64,000 nt of DNA from assembly GCA_965219935.1 (NCBI GenBank), contig CBDCOU010000003.1:4792628-4856627 (forward strand), given 5' to 3'. Below the pieces are notes generated by a model. That model did no database searches, had not been told where the DNA came from, and saw only the letters and a list, made by a program, of their open reading frames with translations. Both the position numbers and the translations under genes were made by a program. Of this stretch, positions 8,878-18,336 are shown one piece after another (position 1 is the first letter of the stretch; each line of letters opens with the position of its first letter). This stretch comes from Bin34 sp965219935. Lineage in GTDB: Bacteria > Chloroflexota > Anaerolineae > Caldilineales > Caldilineaceae.

Positions 8878-9206
8878 CTGTCCCACTTGAGGGAACCCCG
8901 TTTCAGTTTAGCGTTAGGGGGTATTCGTCCGGAATGCTCTCCGCCGCTGGCTCCCGGGTCTTTTGAGAGTGGAGTGGAAGTGCCATCTGCAACCATCAAT
9001 CGACTGTAGCTGTGCTATCGGTCAATCTCCACTGAAGGACCAACGATCATGTCGGTAGGGGGGCAAAGAAAAACCCCCTGAGCCACGGCTGAGCAGTTTC
9101 CACCGGCGTACATGGGACCCATGGCTGAGTGGGAATAGATGGTGTTCTCCCTAGTTCGTTGCCTGATCATTCGTATTGGAGCAATAATCCGGTTTTGTGT
9201 GACATC
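8878..9206. other. intergenic, no gene seen
   Basis: Neither strand holds a convincing reading frame here. The segment separates the DUF4037 stop from the stop of the converging ankyrin gene. A short G-rich run followed by AAAAACCCCC at 9058-9078 is the only notable composition. Confidence 0.5.
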
Positions 9207-10139
9207 CTACCGAATCACTGATTCGAGGAATGCTATCAATTCCTGATGATCATGTAGTGCAGCCAGTTGAATGAGGGTTCGACCATCGGGGGCTTTCGCA
9301 TTTGGATCACCCCCTGCAGCCATCAATACTTCCGCGACATCGGTATACCCTTCAAAAGCGGCCCTGTGCAACGGGGTCCAACCTTCGATGTCCTGTGCGT
9401 CGACCTGTGCACCGGCAGCGAGCAGCACTTCCGCGAAACCGGCATGTCCTTTCCACGCCGCCCAGTGCAACGGAGTCCCGCCGATTTTAGTATCCCGAGC
9501 ATCAACGTGTGCACCGGCAGCGAGCAGCACTTCCGCGACATCGACATGTTCGGCCCATATTATCCAATGCAACGGGGTCCAGCCCTCGATGTCCTGTGCG
9601 TCGACCTGTGCACCGGCGGCGAGCAGCACTTCCGCGACATCGGCATGCCCTGCCCACGCGGCCCTGTGCAACGGGGTTCCGCCCTCGATGTCCTGTGCGT
9701 TGACCTGGGCACCACCAGCGAGCAGGACTTTGGCGACCGTGGTGCGACCTCCCTCAGCGGCCCAGTGTAACGGGGTTCCGCCCTCGATGTCCTGTGCGTC
9801 GACCTGTGCACCGGCGGTGAGCAGCACTTCCGCGACATCGGCACGGCCTGCCCACGCGGCCATGTGCAACGGAGTCTGACCATCTTTGTTCTGTGCATTG
9901 ACACTCGCGCCGGCATCCAGAATGCATAGCATCCTTGCGAGGTCATCGTTTCGCCCCACAGTATTCTGTCCCACCACAGTGTTTCGTACCGCAGTGTGGA
10001 GTGGGGAGTTCCCGTACTCGTCAGTGGATTGCAGAAACCGGTCAGTAAACCGGTCAGCACACGATTTGCTTGCGCAAGCGGAGGCACTTGCTAACACCAG
10101 TACGGAACACATCAGCAGCCAGGATATTCTTCGGTTCAC
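9207..10139 (-). CDS. exported ankyrin-repeat protein (8 repeats)
   Basis: The start is taken as GTG at 10139, giving VNRRISWLLMCSVLVLASASA, a basic then hydrophobic export signal. The upstream ATG at 10208 would bury this signal. The mature part is eight ankyrin repeats of about 33 residues (consensus DIEGxTPLHxAAxxGHxDVAEVLLAAGAQVDAQ, split here as DIEGWTPLH and AEVLLAAGAQVD). The first repeat carries an insertion, and the last is a divergent cap. Ankyrin solenoids bind proteins. Export together with other eukaryote-like repeats suggests an extracytoplasmic or host-facing role, which is inference. It is a paralogue of the 595-residue ankyrin gene at 11239-13026, with a similar N-terminus (NRR..W). 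It sits between a complete and a partial copy of DUF4037. Confidence 0.85.
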   Translation of the reverse strand: MNRRISWLLMCSVLVLASASACASKSCADRFTDRFLQSTDEYGNSPLHTAVRNTVVGQNTVGRNDDLARMLCILDAGASVNAQNKDGQTPLHMAAWAGRADVAEVLLTAGAQVDAQDIEGGTPLHWAAEGGRTTVAKVLLAGGAQVNAQDIEGGTPLHRAAWAGHADVAEVLLAAGAQVDAQDIEGWTPLHWIIWAEHVDVAEVLLAAGAHVDARDTKIGGTPLHWAAWKGHAGFAEVLLAAGAQVDAQDIEGWTPLHRAAFEGYTDVAEVLMAAGGDPNAKAPDGRTLIQLAALHDHQELIAFLESVIR

Positions 10140-10324
10140 GTTCGGCTTCCGCGGTGACAGGTCATGGGCTGATATTAAGGCATGCGTGACCTGCCAAAGA
10201 ACCCGCAACCTCTGGAGCCGGCAACGAATGTCGGTCGACCCCGGTCTTGTGTAACTTCAATCTAAGAAGAATGTTGAGGTCGTGCTGACGGTCGTCCAGA
10301 TGGACCCCGGACTGAGTCATAGTC

Positions 10325-10679
10325 CCATGTGGCCAAAGATGGGGCACCTAGTGGAGACGGCGGTGCAGCCAGGGTTGATGCCTGCCGAGCAACTGATGCT
10401 TCTGGAGGAGATGTCGGACATCCTGGATGCGGAACTGGTGGACCAGGGACTGATTGCCTCCCATCCGAGGTTTGCGCGGTCTCCCACATCCGGGTATCCG
10501 GTGTTGGAGCATGTCTATGCGGAACTTCTGCAGCGGTGTCCCGAGGAGACTCGCACCGTGGTGCCCGAGTGGGATCAGGTTCAACTGGAGGTGTTCCACA
10601 GCGGCTGGGTCGCCGGGTGCCGGTTGCGGAATGGGACGCGATACTGAACCTGGAACCGGCCAGTGCCCAATCCACGTGA
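10325..10679 (+). pseudogene. partial, frameshifted duplicate of the DUF4037 gene 3' end
   Basis: From 10325 the sequence repeats the 3' third of the DUF4037 gene (8521-8877) with scattered substitutions. The translation reads MWPKMGHLVETAVQPG, then LMLLEEMSDILDAELVDQGL, as in the parent. A single-base deletion near 10617 (GCCGGGTGCC against GCCGGGCTGCC) shifts the frame, although PVAEWDAILNLE continues in the neighbouring frame. There is no start, nucleotidyltransferase motif or own promoter, so it is a dead fragment. It is in direct orientation with its parent. Confidence 0.9.
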
Positions 10680-11238
10680 TTTTCCCCCGTGTGGCACAAC
10701 GTACGGCAGTTGGTTCTTGCCCCAAGGGTTGCGGTCCGGGACGATGCACCGACAGTGAGTCCACGGGGCTGCCAAGATGTGAGTTGGGGTTTTTTTCAAA
10801 TGAGGAATTCCCCTTTGCAGCGGTCCAGGCCGATCAACAGATTTATTGGGTCAGTGGAGACGGGAGCTGTCTGGGTCAACCATTGCCAAACAGCTTGGTC
10901 AAGACACGGTCGCCCTGTTCCACCGGCCAAGCAACGCAGGTTCGGCGATGCACAATGCGGTGGCTCAAGGTGTTCGCAACATAGTCCGGTTGCCGAGGGG
11001 CGGGGGAGTTCACGCGGGTTCCAGGCTGGCTGACGGCATAGCGTGCGTAGCGCGTTCCAAGACCCTTGTGACAGGAGGGCACGACGAGGCTGCCTCGTAA
11101 AGTACATACGAGTCGCTTCTCCGCTTGACCGGATGCCTCGGAGCATATCTGGCTACTGTCCGACCTCCGATTTGGAGTGTTACAGGTTGGTTGTCCCCTC
11201 GACCGTTTGCAGTAACTGCGCGGTGTCAGGTGATCGCC
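10680..11238. other. intergenic, no gene seen
   Basis: About 560 bp without a frame that resembles a protein. It lies between the DUF4037 fragment and the end of the large ankyrin gene. No repeat, RNA gene or IS end could be recognised. Confidence 0.4.
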
Positions 11239-13026
11239 CTACCGAACCGGCGGCGCAAGGATCATCACCAATTGCGAATTGCCTTGTCGTTCAGCCAGTC
11301 GAAGCGGAGTCGAGCCACCGGGGGTTCTTGCCTCGGGATTGCCTCCTGCAGTGAGTAGCACTTCAGCGACTTCAGCATGGCCTTCCCATGCTGCCCTATG
11401 CAAGGGTGTCCAGCCTTGGATGTCCTGGGCCTCGACCGGGGCACCACCCACAAGTAGGACTTCGGCGACTTCAGCATGGCCTGCCCGAACAGCCAGGTGC
11501 AACGGGGTCCAGCGGTTGAAGCCCCGCGTGGCGACCTGGGCACCGCCAGCAAGCAGGACTTCGGTGACTGTGGTATGCCCTTGCTCAGCTGCCTTGTGCA
11601 AGGGAGTCCAACCATCGGGGTCCGACGCGTCAATGTGCGCACCTGCGGCGAGCAAGACGTTGGCGACCTCCGCATGTCCTTGCCATGCAGCCAAGTGCAA
11701 CGGGATCCAGCGGTTGAAATCCCGCGCGTCGACCTGGGCACAGCCAGCAAGCAGGATTTCGGCAACTTCGGTATGCCCTTGCCAAGCGGTCGTGTGCAAC
11801 GGGGTCCAACCATTGAGGTCCCGTGCATCAACGTGTGCACCTGCGGTGAGCAAGGCCTTGGTGAACTCCACGTGCCCTTCTCCAGCTGCTGTGTGCAATG
11901 GAGTCCAGCCGTCAATGTCCTGCGCGTCGATCTGAGCTTCAGCGGCGAGCAAGGTGTTGGCGAATTCCACGTGTCCTTCCCCAGCGGCCCTGTGCAGCGG
12001 AGTCCAGCCCGTGTCGTCCTGCGCGTCGGCATCGCCCCCTGCAGCGAGCAGCACTTCGGCGACTTTGATACGCCCTTGCCACGCTGCCGTGTGCAACGGG
12101 ATCCAACCGTCGCGGGCCTGGGGGTTGACTTGGGCTCCGGCGGTGAGCAGGGCGTTGGCAACTTCTGCATGTCCTTCTCCAGCGGCCCTGTGCAGCGGGG
12201 TCCAGCCCGTGTCGTCCTGTGCGTTGGCATCGCCTCCGGCAGCGAGAAGCACTTCGGTGACTTCGATATGCCCTTGCCAAGCTGCCATGTGTAAAGGTGT
12301 CCAATCGGTATTGTTCTGTGCGTTGACCCGGGCACTGGCGACCAGTAGGACTTTGGCGACCTCCGCATGTCCTTCTCCAGCGGCCCTGTGCAAGGGGGTC
12401 TCACCATTGATGTTCTGTGCATCAACCTGAGCACCGGTATCCAGTAGTACTTTCGTAACTTCAGCGTGCCCATGCACTGCTGTCTCGTGCAACGGGGTTT
12501 CGCCCGTGTCGTTGCGCGCGTCGATATCCGCGTTGGCAGTGAGCAGCACCTCTACGACTTCAGCGTGGCCTTCATGCGCTGCTCCATGCAATGGGGTTTC
12601 ACCATGGGTCGTGACTGCGTCGACTTGGGCATCGGCAGCCAGTAACATCTTCGTTACATCAACACGCCCTCCCGCAGCAGAACTGTGCAACGGAGTTCGA
12701 CCTTCATCGGTCGTAGGATTCACTTGACCTCCGGCGGCCAACAGGAACGCCAGTACTTCCGTGTGGCCCAAAAGGGCAGCCGAATGCAACGGTGTCAAAC
12801 CCATTTTGTCCCGTACGTCCACATTGGCGTTTGCAGTGAGCATGCACTGCACCAATGCGAGATCGGTGTCCCACACTGCATGGTGAAGAGGGGTAAGGCC
12901 GCTCGCATCCGAGGTGTGCAGGTTGATTCCGGTTAACCGAACAGAACACTGATCGCTTGAACAAGTGCGAGTACCTGCCAGCACACAGACACAACTGAGC
13001 ACCAGCCAGAAAGTCCTTCGGTTCAT
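11239..13026 (-). CDS. exported ankyrin-repeat protein (17 repeats)
   Basis: The start is the ATG at 13026, giving MNRRTFWLVLSCVCVLAG, a typical export signal. A longer upstream frame lacks support. The mature protein is 17 ankyrin repeats of 33 residues that run to the C-terminus without another domain. Most carry the canonical TPLH...A..GH.EVA..LL..GA.V.A.. pattern, and several are near-identical to each other (e.g. DDTGWTPLHRAAGEGH in repeats 8 and 10), showing recent internal duplication. Cys residues cluster just after the signal (TCSSDQC). The likely role is protein binding outside the cytoplasm; partner unknown. It is homologous to the eight-repeat gene at 9207-10139. Confidence 0.88.
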   Translation of the reverse strand: MNRRTFWLVLSCVCVLAGTRTCSSDQCSVRLTGINLHTSDASGLTPLHHAVWDTDLALVQCMLTANANVDVRDKMGLTPLHSAALLGHTEVLAFLLAAGGQVNPTTDEGRTPLHSSAAGGRVDVTKMLLAADAQVDAVTTHGETPLHGAAHEGHAEVVEVLLTANADIDARNDTGETPLHETAVHGHAEVTKVLLDTGAQVDAQNINGETPLHRAAGEGHAEVAKVLLVASARVNAQNNTDWTPLHMAAWQGHIEVTEVLLAAGGDANAQDDTGWTPLHRAAGEGHAEVANALLTAGAQVNPQARDGWIPLHTAAWQGRIKVAEVLLAAGGDADAQDDTGWTPLHRAAGEGHVEFANTLLAAEAQIDAQDIDGWTPLHTAAGEGHVEFTKALLTAGAHVDARDLNGWTPLHTTAWQGHTEVAEILLAGCAQVDARDFNRWIPLHLAAWQGHAEVANVLLAAGAHIDASDPDGWTPLHKAAEQGHTTVTEVLLAGGAQVATRGFNRWTPLHLAVRAGHAEVAEVLLVGGAPVEAQDIQGWTPLHRAAWEGHAEVAEVLLTAGGNPEARTPGGSTPLRLAERQGNSQLVMILAPPVR

Positions 13027-13252
13027 CGGGGACCGCAGCTTTTGGGCTTGCGCGGAGAGTTCATGGGGAATTGGCACACCGTGTCCGCCAAAGAGTAGAC
13101 ATTCCCACCCGATGCTCGGAGCAGGCCACGGATTGGTCCTGGTCTGAGTGCCTACCGGTGCGTCGCCCAAATTGCCCTGAATTCGTCAACGAAGTGCTGA
13201 CTTGAATGCAGCGGAAGGCGTATCCAGTAGGGTTTCCTGTGGCCTTGCACCT

Positions 13253-14275
13253 CTATTGGCCAAGACCAGCTTGGCTCGCCTCGTCGATCATGTCGAACAC
13301 CGAGTAGCGGGCATGCACACCGAGGTCGCGCAACGCTTTTGCACCACTCAGATTGGATCTCGCAGGAGCACCTGGCAATCTGACCTCCACCCATCGCTTG
13401 TCCAGAACCTTGCCCATGTAAGGGACGACCTCGGTGAAGGACACCGTGCTGTCCGGGGCGAAGTTGTACACATTGTCTTCGGCCTCCGGTTTGAACAACG
13501 CGGGTACCAAACCGGCCGCGATGTCTCGCGTGTCCATCATCTCCAAGACCAAGGGTTCCCCTGTGTCCGTCAGGCTCAACAGGAGAGGATTGTCGTCCGA
13601 GGCCACAGCCTGCAGACGGCGGATGGACTCCGTGGTTGCGGGATCCGTCCGTCCACTGTCCAAAAGCCAGGCCAGTCTGCCTTTGACATAAAACTGTCGT
13701 TCGGCGAAGAAGCCGTGCGGGTCCAGGATTTCCTGCCAGGTCTGGTTGTGGCAGAACCGGACGATCGTGAACCGGCAGTTCGGCACCACGCGGGCCGTGT
13801 GGCGGGTCAACTCCTCGCCAATGAGCTTGCTGACCCCATAGGTGGTGGTGGGTTCCAGTGGATGTTCCTCATCGGTAGGGGTGTATCTGGGAAACGGCCC
13901 CGGGTACACCTGGTCGCTGGAGGCGAACAACAACCTGAGCGGTGATGGAGGCCGTTGCCGGATCGCACGCATCAGGTTGCGCGTGCCCTCCACGTTGACT
14001 CGCCAAATCAGATCGTCCTGGTGGGGTTGATAGAGGATTACCGCCGCCAAATGGACGATGTGCGACACATGGGCCACGGCTGTGGCAAGGGCAACGGCAT
14101 CGTCAAGGGAGCCTTCCACCACCTCAACCGCGGGATCAACCTCTGATCGGAGCGGGTCGTCCGGCATCACGAGACCCTTGACGGCAATGTCCCGCGCCAG
14201 AAGCTCCGATGCCAGATGCGAACCAACGCGGCCCGTAATACCGGTAATGAGAACGCGGGAGTGGTCGTTGGCCAT
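13253..14275 (-). CDS. NAD-dependent epimerase/dehydratase (extended SDR)
   Basis: The 340-residue protein has an N-terminal Rossmann motif, VLITGITGRVGSHLASELL (GxxGxxG, about residues 8-26), then HLAAV, and the active-site tetrad region with LLFASSDQVYPG and YGVSKLIGEE (YxxxK). This is the extended short-chain dehydrogenase/reductase fold of sugar-nucleotide epimerases and dehydratases. The substrate is not evident. The ATG at 14275 was preferred because upstream codons look non-coding. It lies downstream of thrC on the same strand, separated by a perfect 14-bp stem-loop at 14301-14340 that could terminate or attenuate read-through. Confidence 0.85.
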   Translation of the reverse strand: MANDHSRVLITGITGRVGSHLASELLARDIAVKGLVMPDDPLRSEVDPAVEVVEGSLDDAVALATAVAHVSHIVHLAAVILYQPHQDDLIWRVNVEGTRNLMRAIRQRPPSPLRLLFASSDQVYPGPFPRYTPTDEEHPLEPTTTYGVSKLIGEELTRHTARVVPNCRFTIVRFCHNQTWQEILDPHGFFAERQFYVKGRLAWLLDSGRTDPATTESIRRLQAVASDDNPLLLSLTDTGEPLVLEMMDTRDIAAGLVPALFKPEAEDNVYNFAPDSTVSFTEVVPYMGKVLDKRWVEVRLPGAPARSNLSGAKALRDLGVHARYSVFDMIDEASQAGLGQ

Positions 14276-14300
14276 TTTGGGGTCTCTGATGCGCGTGGAG

Positions 14301-14340
14301 TGCCGTGCCCGGTCGTGTGCAGGAGGGACCGGGCACGGCA
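14301..14340 (-). terminator. 14-bp stem-loop between thrC and epimerase gene
   Basis: The arms TGCCGTGCCCGGTC (14301-14314) and GACCGGGCACGGCA (14327-14340) are perfectly complementary around a 12-nt loop. It begins 5 bp after the thrC stop codon on the minus strand. There is no U-tract, so it may be an attenuator, a processing site or a Rho-aided terminator. Confidence 0.6.
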
Positions 14341-14345
14341 TGCCC

Positions 14346-15518
14346 TCAGTCGAACAGATGCGTGTACTTGAGTGCCGTGCCGGTATTGAACAGGACCACG
14401 GTTTCGTCCCGGCCAATCATGTGCTGGCTGAGCAGGACCCTTTGTGCCTCCAGGCAGGCGGCGGCCTCGGGGGCCGGAAACACCCCGGTCAGGGATGCCA
14501 TGAGGCCAACCGATTCCATGATGGCTTCATCGGTCACGGTGATGGCGGTACCTTCACTGGCCCGGACCGCGTCGAGGATCAGAAAGTCGCCCACGGCCTT
14601 GGGCACGCGCAGGCCGTCGGCAATTGTGGCTGCATTCTCCCATTCGTCGGCAAACCGCTCACCACGGTCATAGGCCCTGACGATGGGGGCACAACCCGTG
14701 GTCTGCACGGACACCATCCTGGGGCGTTGTGAGCCAATCAGTCCCATCTCTTCCATTTCCGCGAAGGCTTTCCACATGCCCACCAGACCTGTTCCGCCGC
14801 CGGTGGGGTAGATGATGACATCCGGCAGTGTCCAGTCGAACTGCTCGGCGATTTCATAGCCCATGGTCTTCTTGCCTTCGAGGCGGTAGGGTTCCTTGAG
14901 CGTGCTCAAGTCGAACCAGCCGTGTGCCTGCACGCCTTCCGCCACCTTGGCGCCACAGTCGGTAATCAGGCCGTCCACCAGCGTCACGCTGCCGCCGTAG
15001 GCCTGGCATTCGGCCTTGAAGGTGTGCGGAACGTCCCGTGGCATGTAGACGTGGGCCTCCAGCCCTCCGGCCGCCGCGTAGGCGCACATGGCCCCGGCGG
15101 CGTTGCCGGCGCTGGGGATGGCAAGGACGGTTTCGCCCAGTTCCTTGGCGCGGGAAACCGCCATCCCCAGGCCGCGTGCCTTGAAGCTGCCGGTTGGATT
15201 CAGCGACTCGTCCTTGATGTAGGTGTTCGGACAACCGATGGTCTCGCCCAGACGCGCGGCCTTCAGCAGGGGCGTGGAACCTTCCCCGAGATCAATTACG
15301 TTGGTGTCCGACCTGACAGGGAGAACTTCCCGATAGCGCCACATGCCGGGTTTGCGGCGGACCAGGTTCTCCGGTGTAAGGGACTTGGCCGCTTCGGCCA
15401 GGTCATAGCGTGCCAGGAGGGGACGCTGGCTGTTGGGCGCCAGGTTCATGACCTGGTCCGCTTCGTAGGTTTCGCCGGTCAGGCTGCATTCAAGGTGGGT
15501 GAGTGTTGACTGGGGCAT
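14346..15518 (-). CDS. thrC: threonine synthase
   Basis: The 390-residue PLP enzyme converts O-phosphohomoserine to threonine and phosphate in the cytoplasm. The N-terminus carries LTHLECSLTGETYEADQVMN, a feature of the longer threonine synthases. LGEGSTPLLKA precedes the PLP site NPTGSFKARG, with the Schiff-base lysine at K113. The phosphate-binding loop is PTGGGTGLVGMWKAF. Length and motif order are normal. On the divergent strand at 15720 lies another PLP fold-II enzyme, so the two share a 200-bp regulatory spacer. The downstream epimerase is separated by a strong stem-loop. Confidence 0.92.
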   Translation of the reverse strand: MPQSTLTHLECSLTGETYEADQVMNLAPNSQRPLLARYDLAEAAKSLTPENLVRRKPGMWRYREVLPVRSDTNVIDLGEGSTPLLKAARLGETIGCPNTYIKDESLNPTGSFKARGLGMAVSRAKELGETVLAIPSAGNAAGAMCAYAAAGGLEAHVYMPRDVPHTFKAECQAYGGSVTLVDGLITDCGAKVAEGVQAHGWFDLSTLKEPYRLEGKKTMGYEIAEQFDWTLPDVIIYPTGGGTGLVGMWKAFAEMEEMGLIGSQRPRMVSVQTTGCAPIVRAYDRGERFADEWENAATIADGLRVPKAVGDFLILDAVRASEGTAITVTDEAIMESVGLMASLTGVFPAPEAAACLEAQRVLLSQHMIGRDETVVLFNTGTALKYTHLFD

Positions 15519-15719
15519 GGATGTCGGCAGTGTTGAATCCGGAGTTCGAGGGTTGGCAATCCGCGGCGTGCCTCGTCAAGGACCGTATCGCCGGAGACTG
15601 GACGAGGCAACGACCCGTGCGCTTGGTTCACACGGAATCGTAGTACGGTAAGGACCGCACGCGACCTGGGATTATAGGGTCGCAAACCCAAGATGCGCTT
15701 TGCCGGAGGCTTGCCGCAG

Positions 15720-17114
15720 ATGTCCGATTCGAATTGTCCGGTGTACGGTCCCACCTACGCGGAGATGCGGGATCCCGATCTTTTGGACCCGGCGTTCCGG
15801 GCGCGTGCGGCGGATCTGCAAGATCGTTCGCCACTGCACCGGGACAATCTGTTCAACATCCACTGGCAGGATGCGCGCACCGGCGTGTCGGCGTTTCTGG
15901 TGCCGCAGGCGGTATCCGGGTTGGCGGCAAACCTGGTTGTCATGGACGGCGGTACGTTCCCATCCGGCAGCATGAAGGTCGGGCCTGCCTACGCCATGTT
16001 GATGGAGCGGGAGCTCAACGAGGATATGCGGCCCGGCAGTGCCACGGTCATTGCCCCATCCACCGGCAATTTCGGCATCGGTGCGGCCTGGGTGGCCAGA
16101 GTCAAGGGCTATGAGGCACGCGTCGTGATGCCCTCGGGGATGAGCCGGGAGCGGTATGCGTTGATCGAGCGTTACGGAGCAACCACGGACCTAACTCCCG
16201 GCTCCGAGTCCGATGTCAACCTGACCCTGCAGCGAACGCAGGATCGGTATGCCGGGCAGGCGGACTGTGCGGTTCTGGGGCAATTCTCGGACTTGGCGAA
16301 CTACCGTTTTCACCGCCACGTCACGGCGGAAGGAGTCCGACGTGCGGTCCAGGGGCTTGGATTGGACGGCGTCGATCTGTTCGTGTCCGCACCCGGCAGC
16401 GCGGGCACGCTGGCGGCCGGAGACGGACTGCGGGAGACCTTTCCCGATCTGTGCATTGCCGCCGTGGAACCCGAGGAGTGCGCCACGCTCACGGATGGCG
16501 GTCGCGGCTCGCACGTCATCGAAGGGATCGGCGATCAGATGGTGACGCTCATCCACAACGTGCATGCCACCGATCTCGTGGTGCGGGTTCCGGATGTCCA
16601 CACAATCAGGGGCACGGCCGTGTTCAGCGGTTCAACCGACGACATCATGGCCATGTTCGGAGTTGATGCGGATTGCGCGGCCCGTTTACGGGGCCGTTTG
16701 GGGCCGAGCGGCATCTGCAACGTCGTCGGGGCGATGCTGGCTGCCTCCCATCTGGGCCTGGACCGGAGTCGTACGGTCGTCACGGTTGCAACGGATTCGA
16801 ACGATCGGTACCAATCCGTCCTCGACCGGTTGTCGAACACCCTCGGCAGGCCACCGCATCGACGCGATTTGTCCGGATGGTGGTCCGAGGTACGGGAACT
16901 TGAGCCTGCTCGGCAGGTCCTGGACATCCGTGAGGGCGATCACCGGAAACGCCTGCATGTCATGAAGCGGGATACATGGACCCTCTACGGCTACAGCGCG
17001 GACTTCATCGACTCGATGCAGGACCGGTCGTTCTGGGATCGGGAATACGCCCTCGTCAAACAACTGGATCCCCAATGGCAGGCACTTCGACAACCGCCTG
17101 ATTCATGCCGATAG
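15720..17114 (+). CDS. PLP-dependent fold-type II enzyme (cysteine synthase-like)
   Basis: The 464-residue protein starts at the ATG at 15720; a second upstream ATG at 15693 is less likely. It contains FPSGSMKVGPAY with the predicted PLP lysine K86, the Asn-containing cofactor loop PSTGNFGIGAAW, and a Gly-rich phosphate loop SAPGSAGTLAAGDGL. These define the tryptophan-synthase-beta/cysteine-synthase fold. It is longer than O-acetylserine sulfhydrylases (about 310 residues), with an extra C-terminal domain (residues 370-464) containing paired basic and acidic helices. The substrate is unknown; elimination or replacement on an amino acid is inferred. It is divergent from thrC. Confidence 0.75.
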   Translation: MSDSNCPVYGPTYAEMRDPDLLDPAFRARAADLQDRSPLHRDNLFNIHWQDARTGVSAFLVPQAVSGLAANLVVMDGGTFPSGSMKVGPAYAMLMERELNEDMRPGSATVIAPSTGNFGIGAAWVARVKGYEARVVMPSGMSRERYALIERYGATTDLTPGSESDVNLTLQRTQDRYAGQADCAVLGQFSDLANYRFHRHVTAEGVRRAVQGLGLDGVDLFVSAPGSAGTLAAGDGLRETFPDLCIAAVEPEECATLTDGGRGSHVIEGIGDQMVTLIHNVHATDLVVRVPDVHTIRGTAVFSGSTDDIMAMFGVDADCAARLRGRLGPSGICNVVGAMLAASHLGLDRSRTVVTVATDSNDRYQSVLDRLSNTLGRPPHRRDLSGWWSEVRELEPARQVLDIREGDHRKRLHVMKRDTWTLYGYSADFIDSMQDRSFWDREYALVKQLDPQWQALRQPPDSCR

Positions 17115-17359
17115 GTCGCGTGGACAACAAAGTCTTGTCCATGGCGACGGTGTACGGGGTCCGGAGAGCGGTGGGTGGTCAAACTCCTGGCTTGCCCACC
17201 ACGCCATAGGGGTTGCCGACTGCATGGTGGTCCCGAGCGACGATGCAGTCCACATGCCGGGCACGCAGCCTGAACTCCCTGTGTCTGTGCACGGGACCTT
17301 GCCCTGCGCATTGGCAGCCCTTCGGGTGGCGACGTGCCGCTGACGGGAAACCTGTATCG

Positions 17360-18130
17360 CTACTTGCCGGTATCTTCCTCCGGGATGTGCAGCAGCGGAT
17401 CCCAAATTCGTTCGGCAGGTACCTGCGTCGGGCCGCCACCCTCCCGGATCGCGATCAGGAGGCGTGCGCCGTAGGGGATGTCGCCAAGGTCGGAGCGTAC
17501 GCCGTATCGGGCCGCCTCGAGAATCCGGTCGACGAGGGCTTCAACCTCTCGCGCCAGCTGTGAGGCCAGGCCGCTGGCGGCCAAGGTGCGCCGGAAGCTC
17601 AACAGCATCTCCACCGCCTTTCCCTCGGCCCACCCTTCGGCCCGTCGTTCGGCCATCTGCCTGAAAAAAACGTTCCTGTGCCGTTTCCACTTCCCTCACC
17701 AACTCGTTGAGTGGACGGCTGTCGTCCAGTTGGCTGGCATCCAGCAGATCCTTCCCTGCCCGTTCCGGAGCCTATCCCACCGTCTCATCTTGTCAGACAG
17801 AAACCGCCACAGAAGTTCATGGGCGTCCCGGTCTTCCAGGCCGCGAATGGCTTCCAGAACCGGGACGATCTCACCCGGGTCATCGCAGCATTCGACCTCG
17901 AAGACCATCTGCAGCAGATTAGATTCAGGCTCCTCCTCCCGCTCCATGTGCAATACGTCACAGCAATGCACCGGGAACCGAAGCGCATGAGCGTCCGGGC
18001 CACAGGGCTGAAGACCGAGGTCGGCACCCACCATTATGTGGGCCTGATGGCCCGCGACATGGCCTGAACCGACATCGGGAGCTTCCCGCTTGTACGAAGG
18101 AAACCCATGATGGCCTGCAACCAATATCAA
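17360..18130 (-). pseudogene. frameshifted Rpn/PD-(D/E)XK-transposase-like gene
   Basis: Three successive frames join into one protein-like sequence. The first has LHMEREEEPESNLLQMVFEV, then LLWRFLSDKMRRWDRL. After a shift near 17767 come DLLDASQLDDSRPLNELVRE and VETAQERFF. After a shift in an A7 run (17664-17670) come MAERRAEGWAEGKAVEML and a C-terminal helical region. Such helical, Glu/Arg-rich tails are typical of the Rpn/YhgA-like nuclease family linked to recombination, but the nuclease core is absent or unrecognisable. Two frameshifts make it inactive unless the A7 shift is a sequencing error. Family assignment is tentative. Confidence 0.45.
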
Positions 18131-18336
18131 CGAGATTGAAACAATGCCGAGGGTGTTATATCATTGTCATATGATGTTATGCTGTTTTGAATATTATAGT
18201 GTACTTAATGTCATATTTTGTTGAGCAGGTGGTCTGGTTTGACCCCGGTCGCCGCCTGTTATCGCGACGGTCATTGCCGGGACCGGGTGTCCCTTGATGG
18301 CCTAATGTCATGATCCGTGCCACGTGGGGATATCAC

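Noticed and set aside
11239..13026. Regular ~99-bp periodicity as a DNA repeat array
   Set aside because: It is explained by 33-residue ankyrin repeats.
16191..17093. Minus-strand frames opposite the PLP enzyme
   Set aside because: Shadows with no motif; the plus-strand gene has all catalytic motifs.
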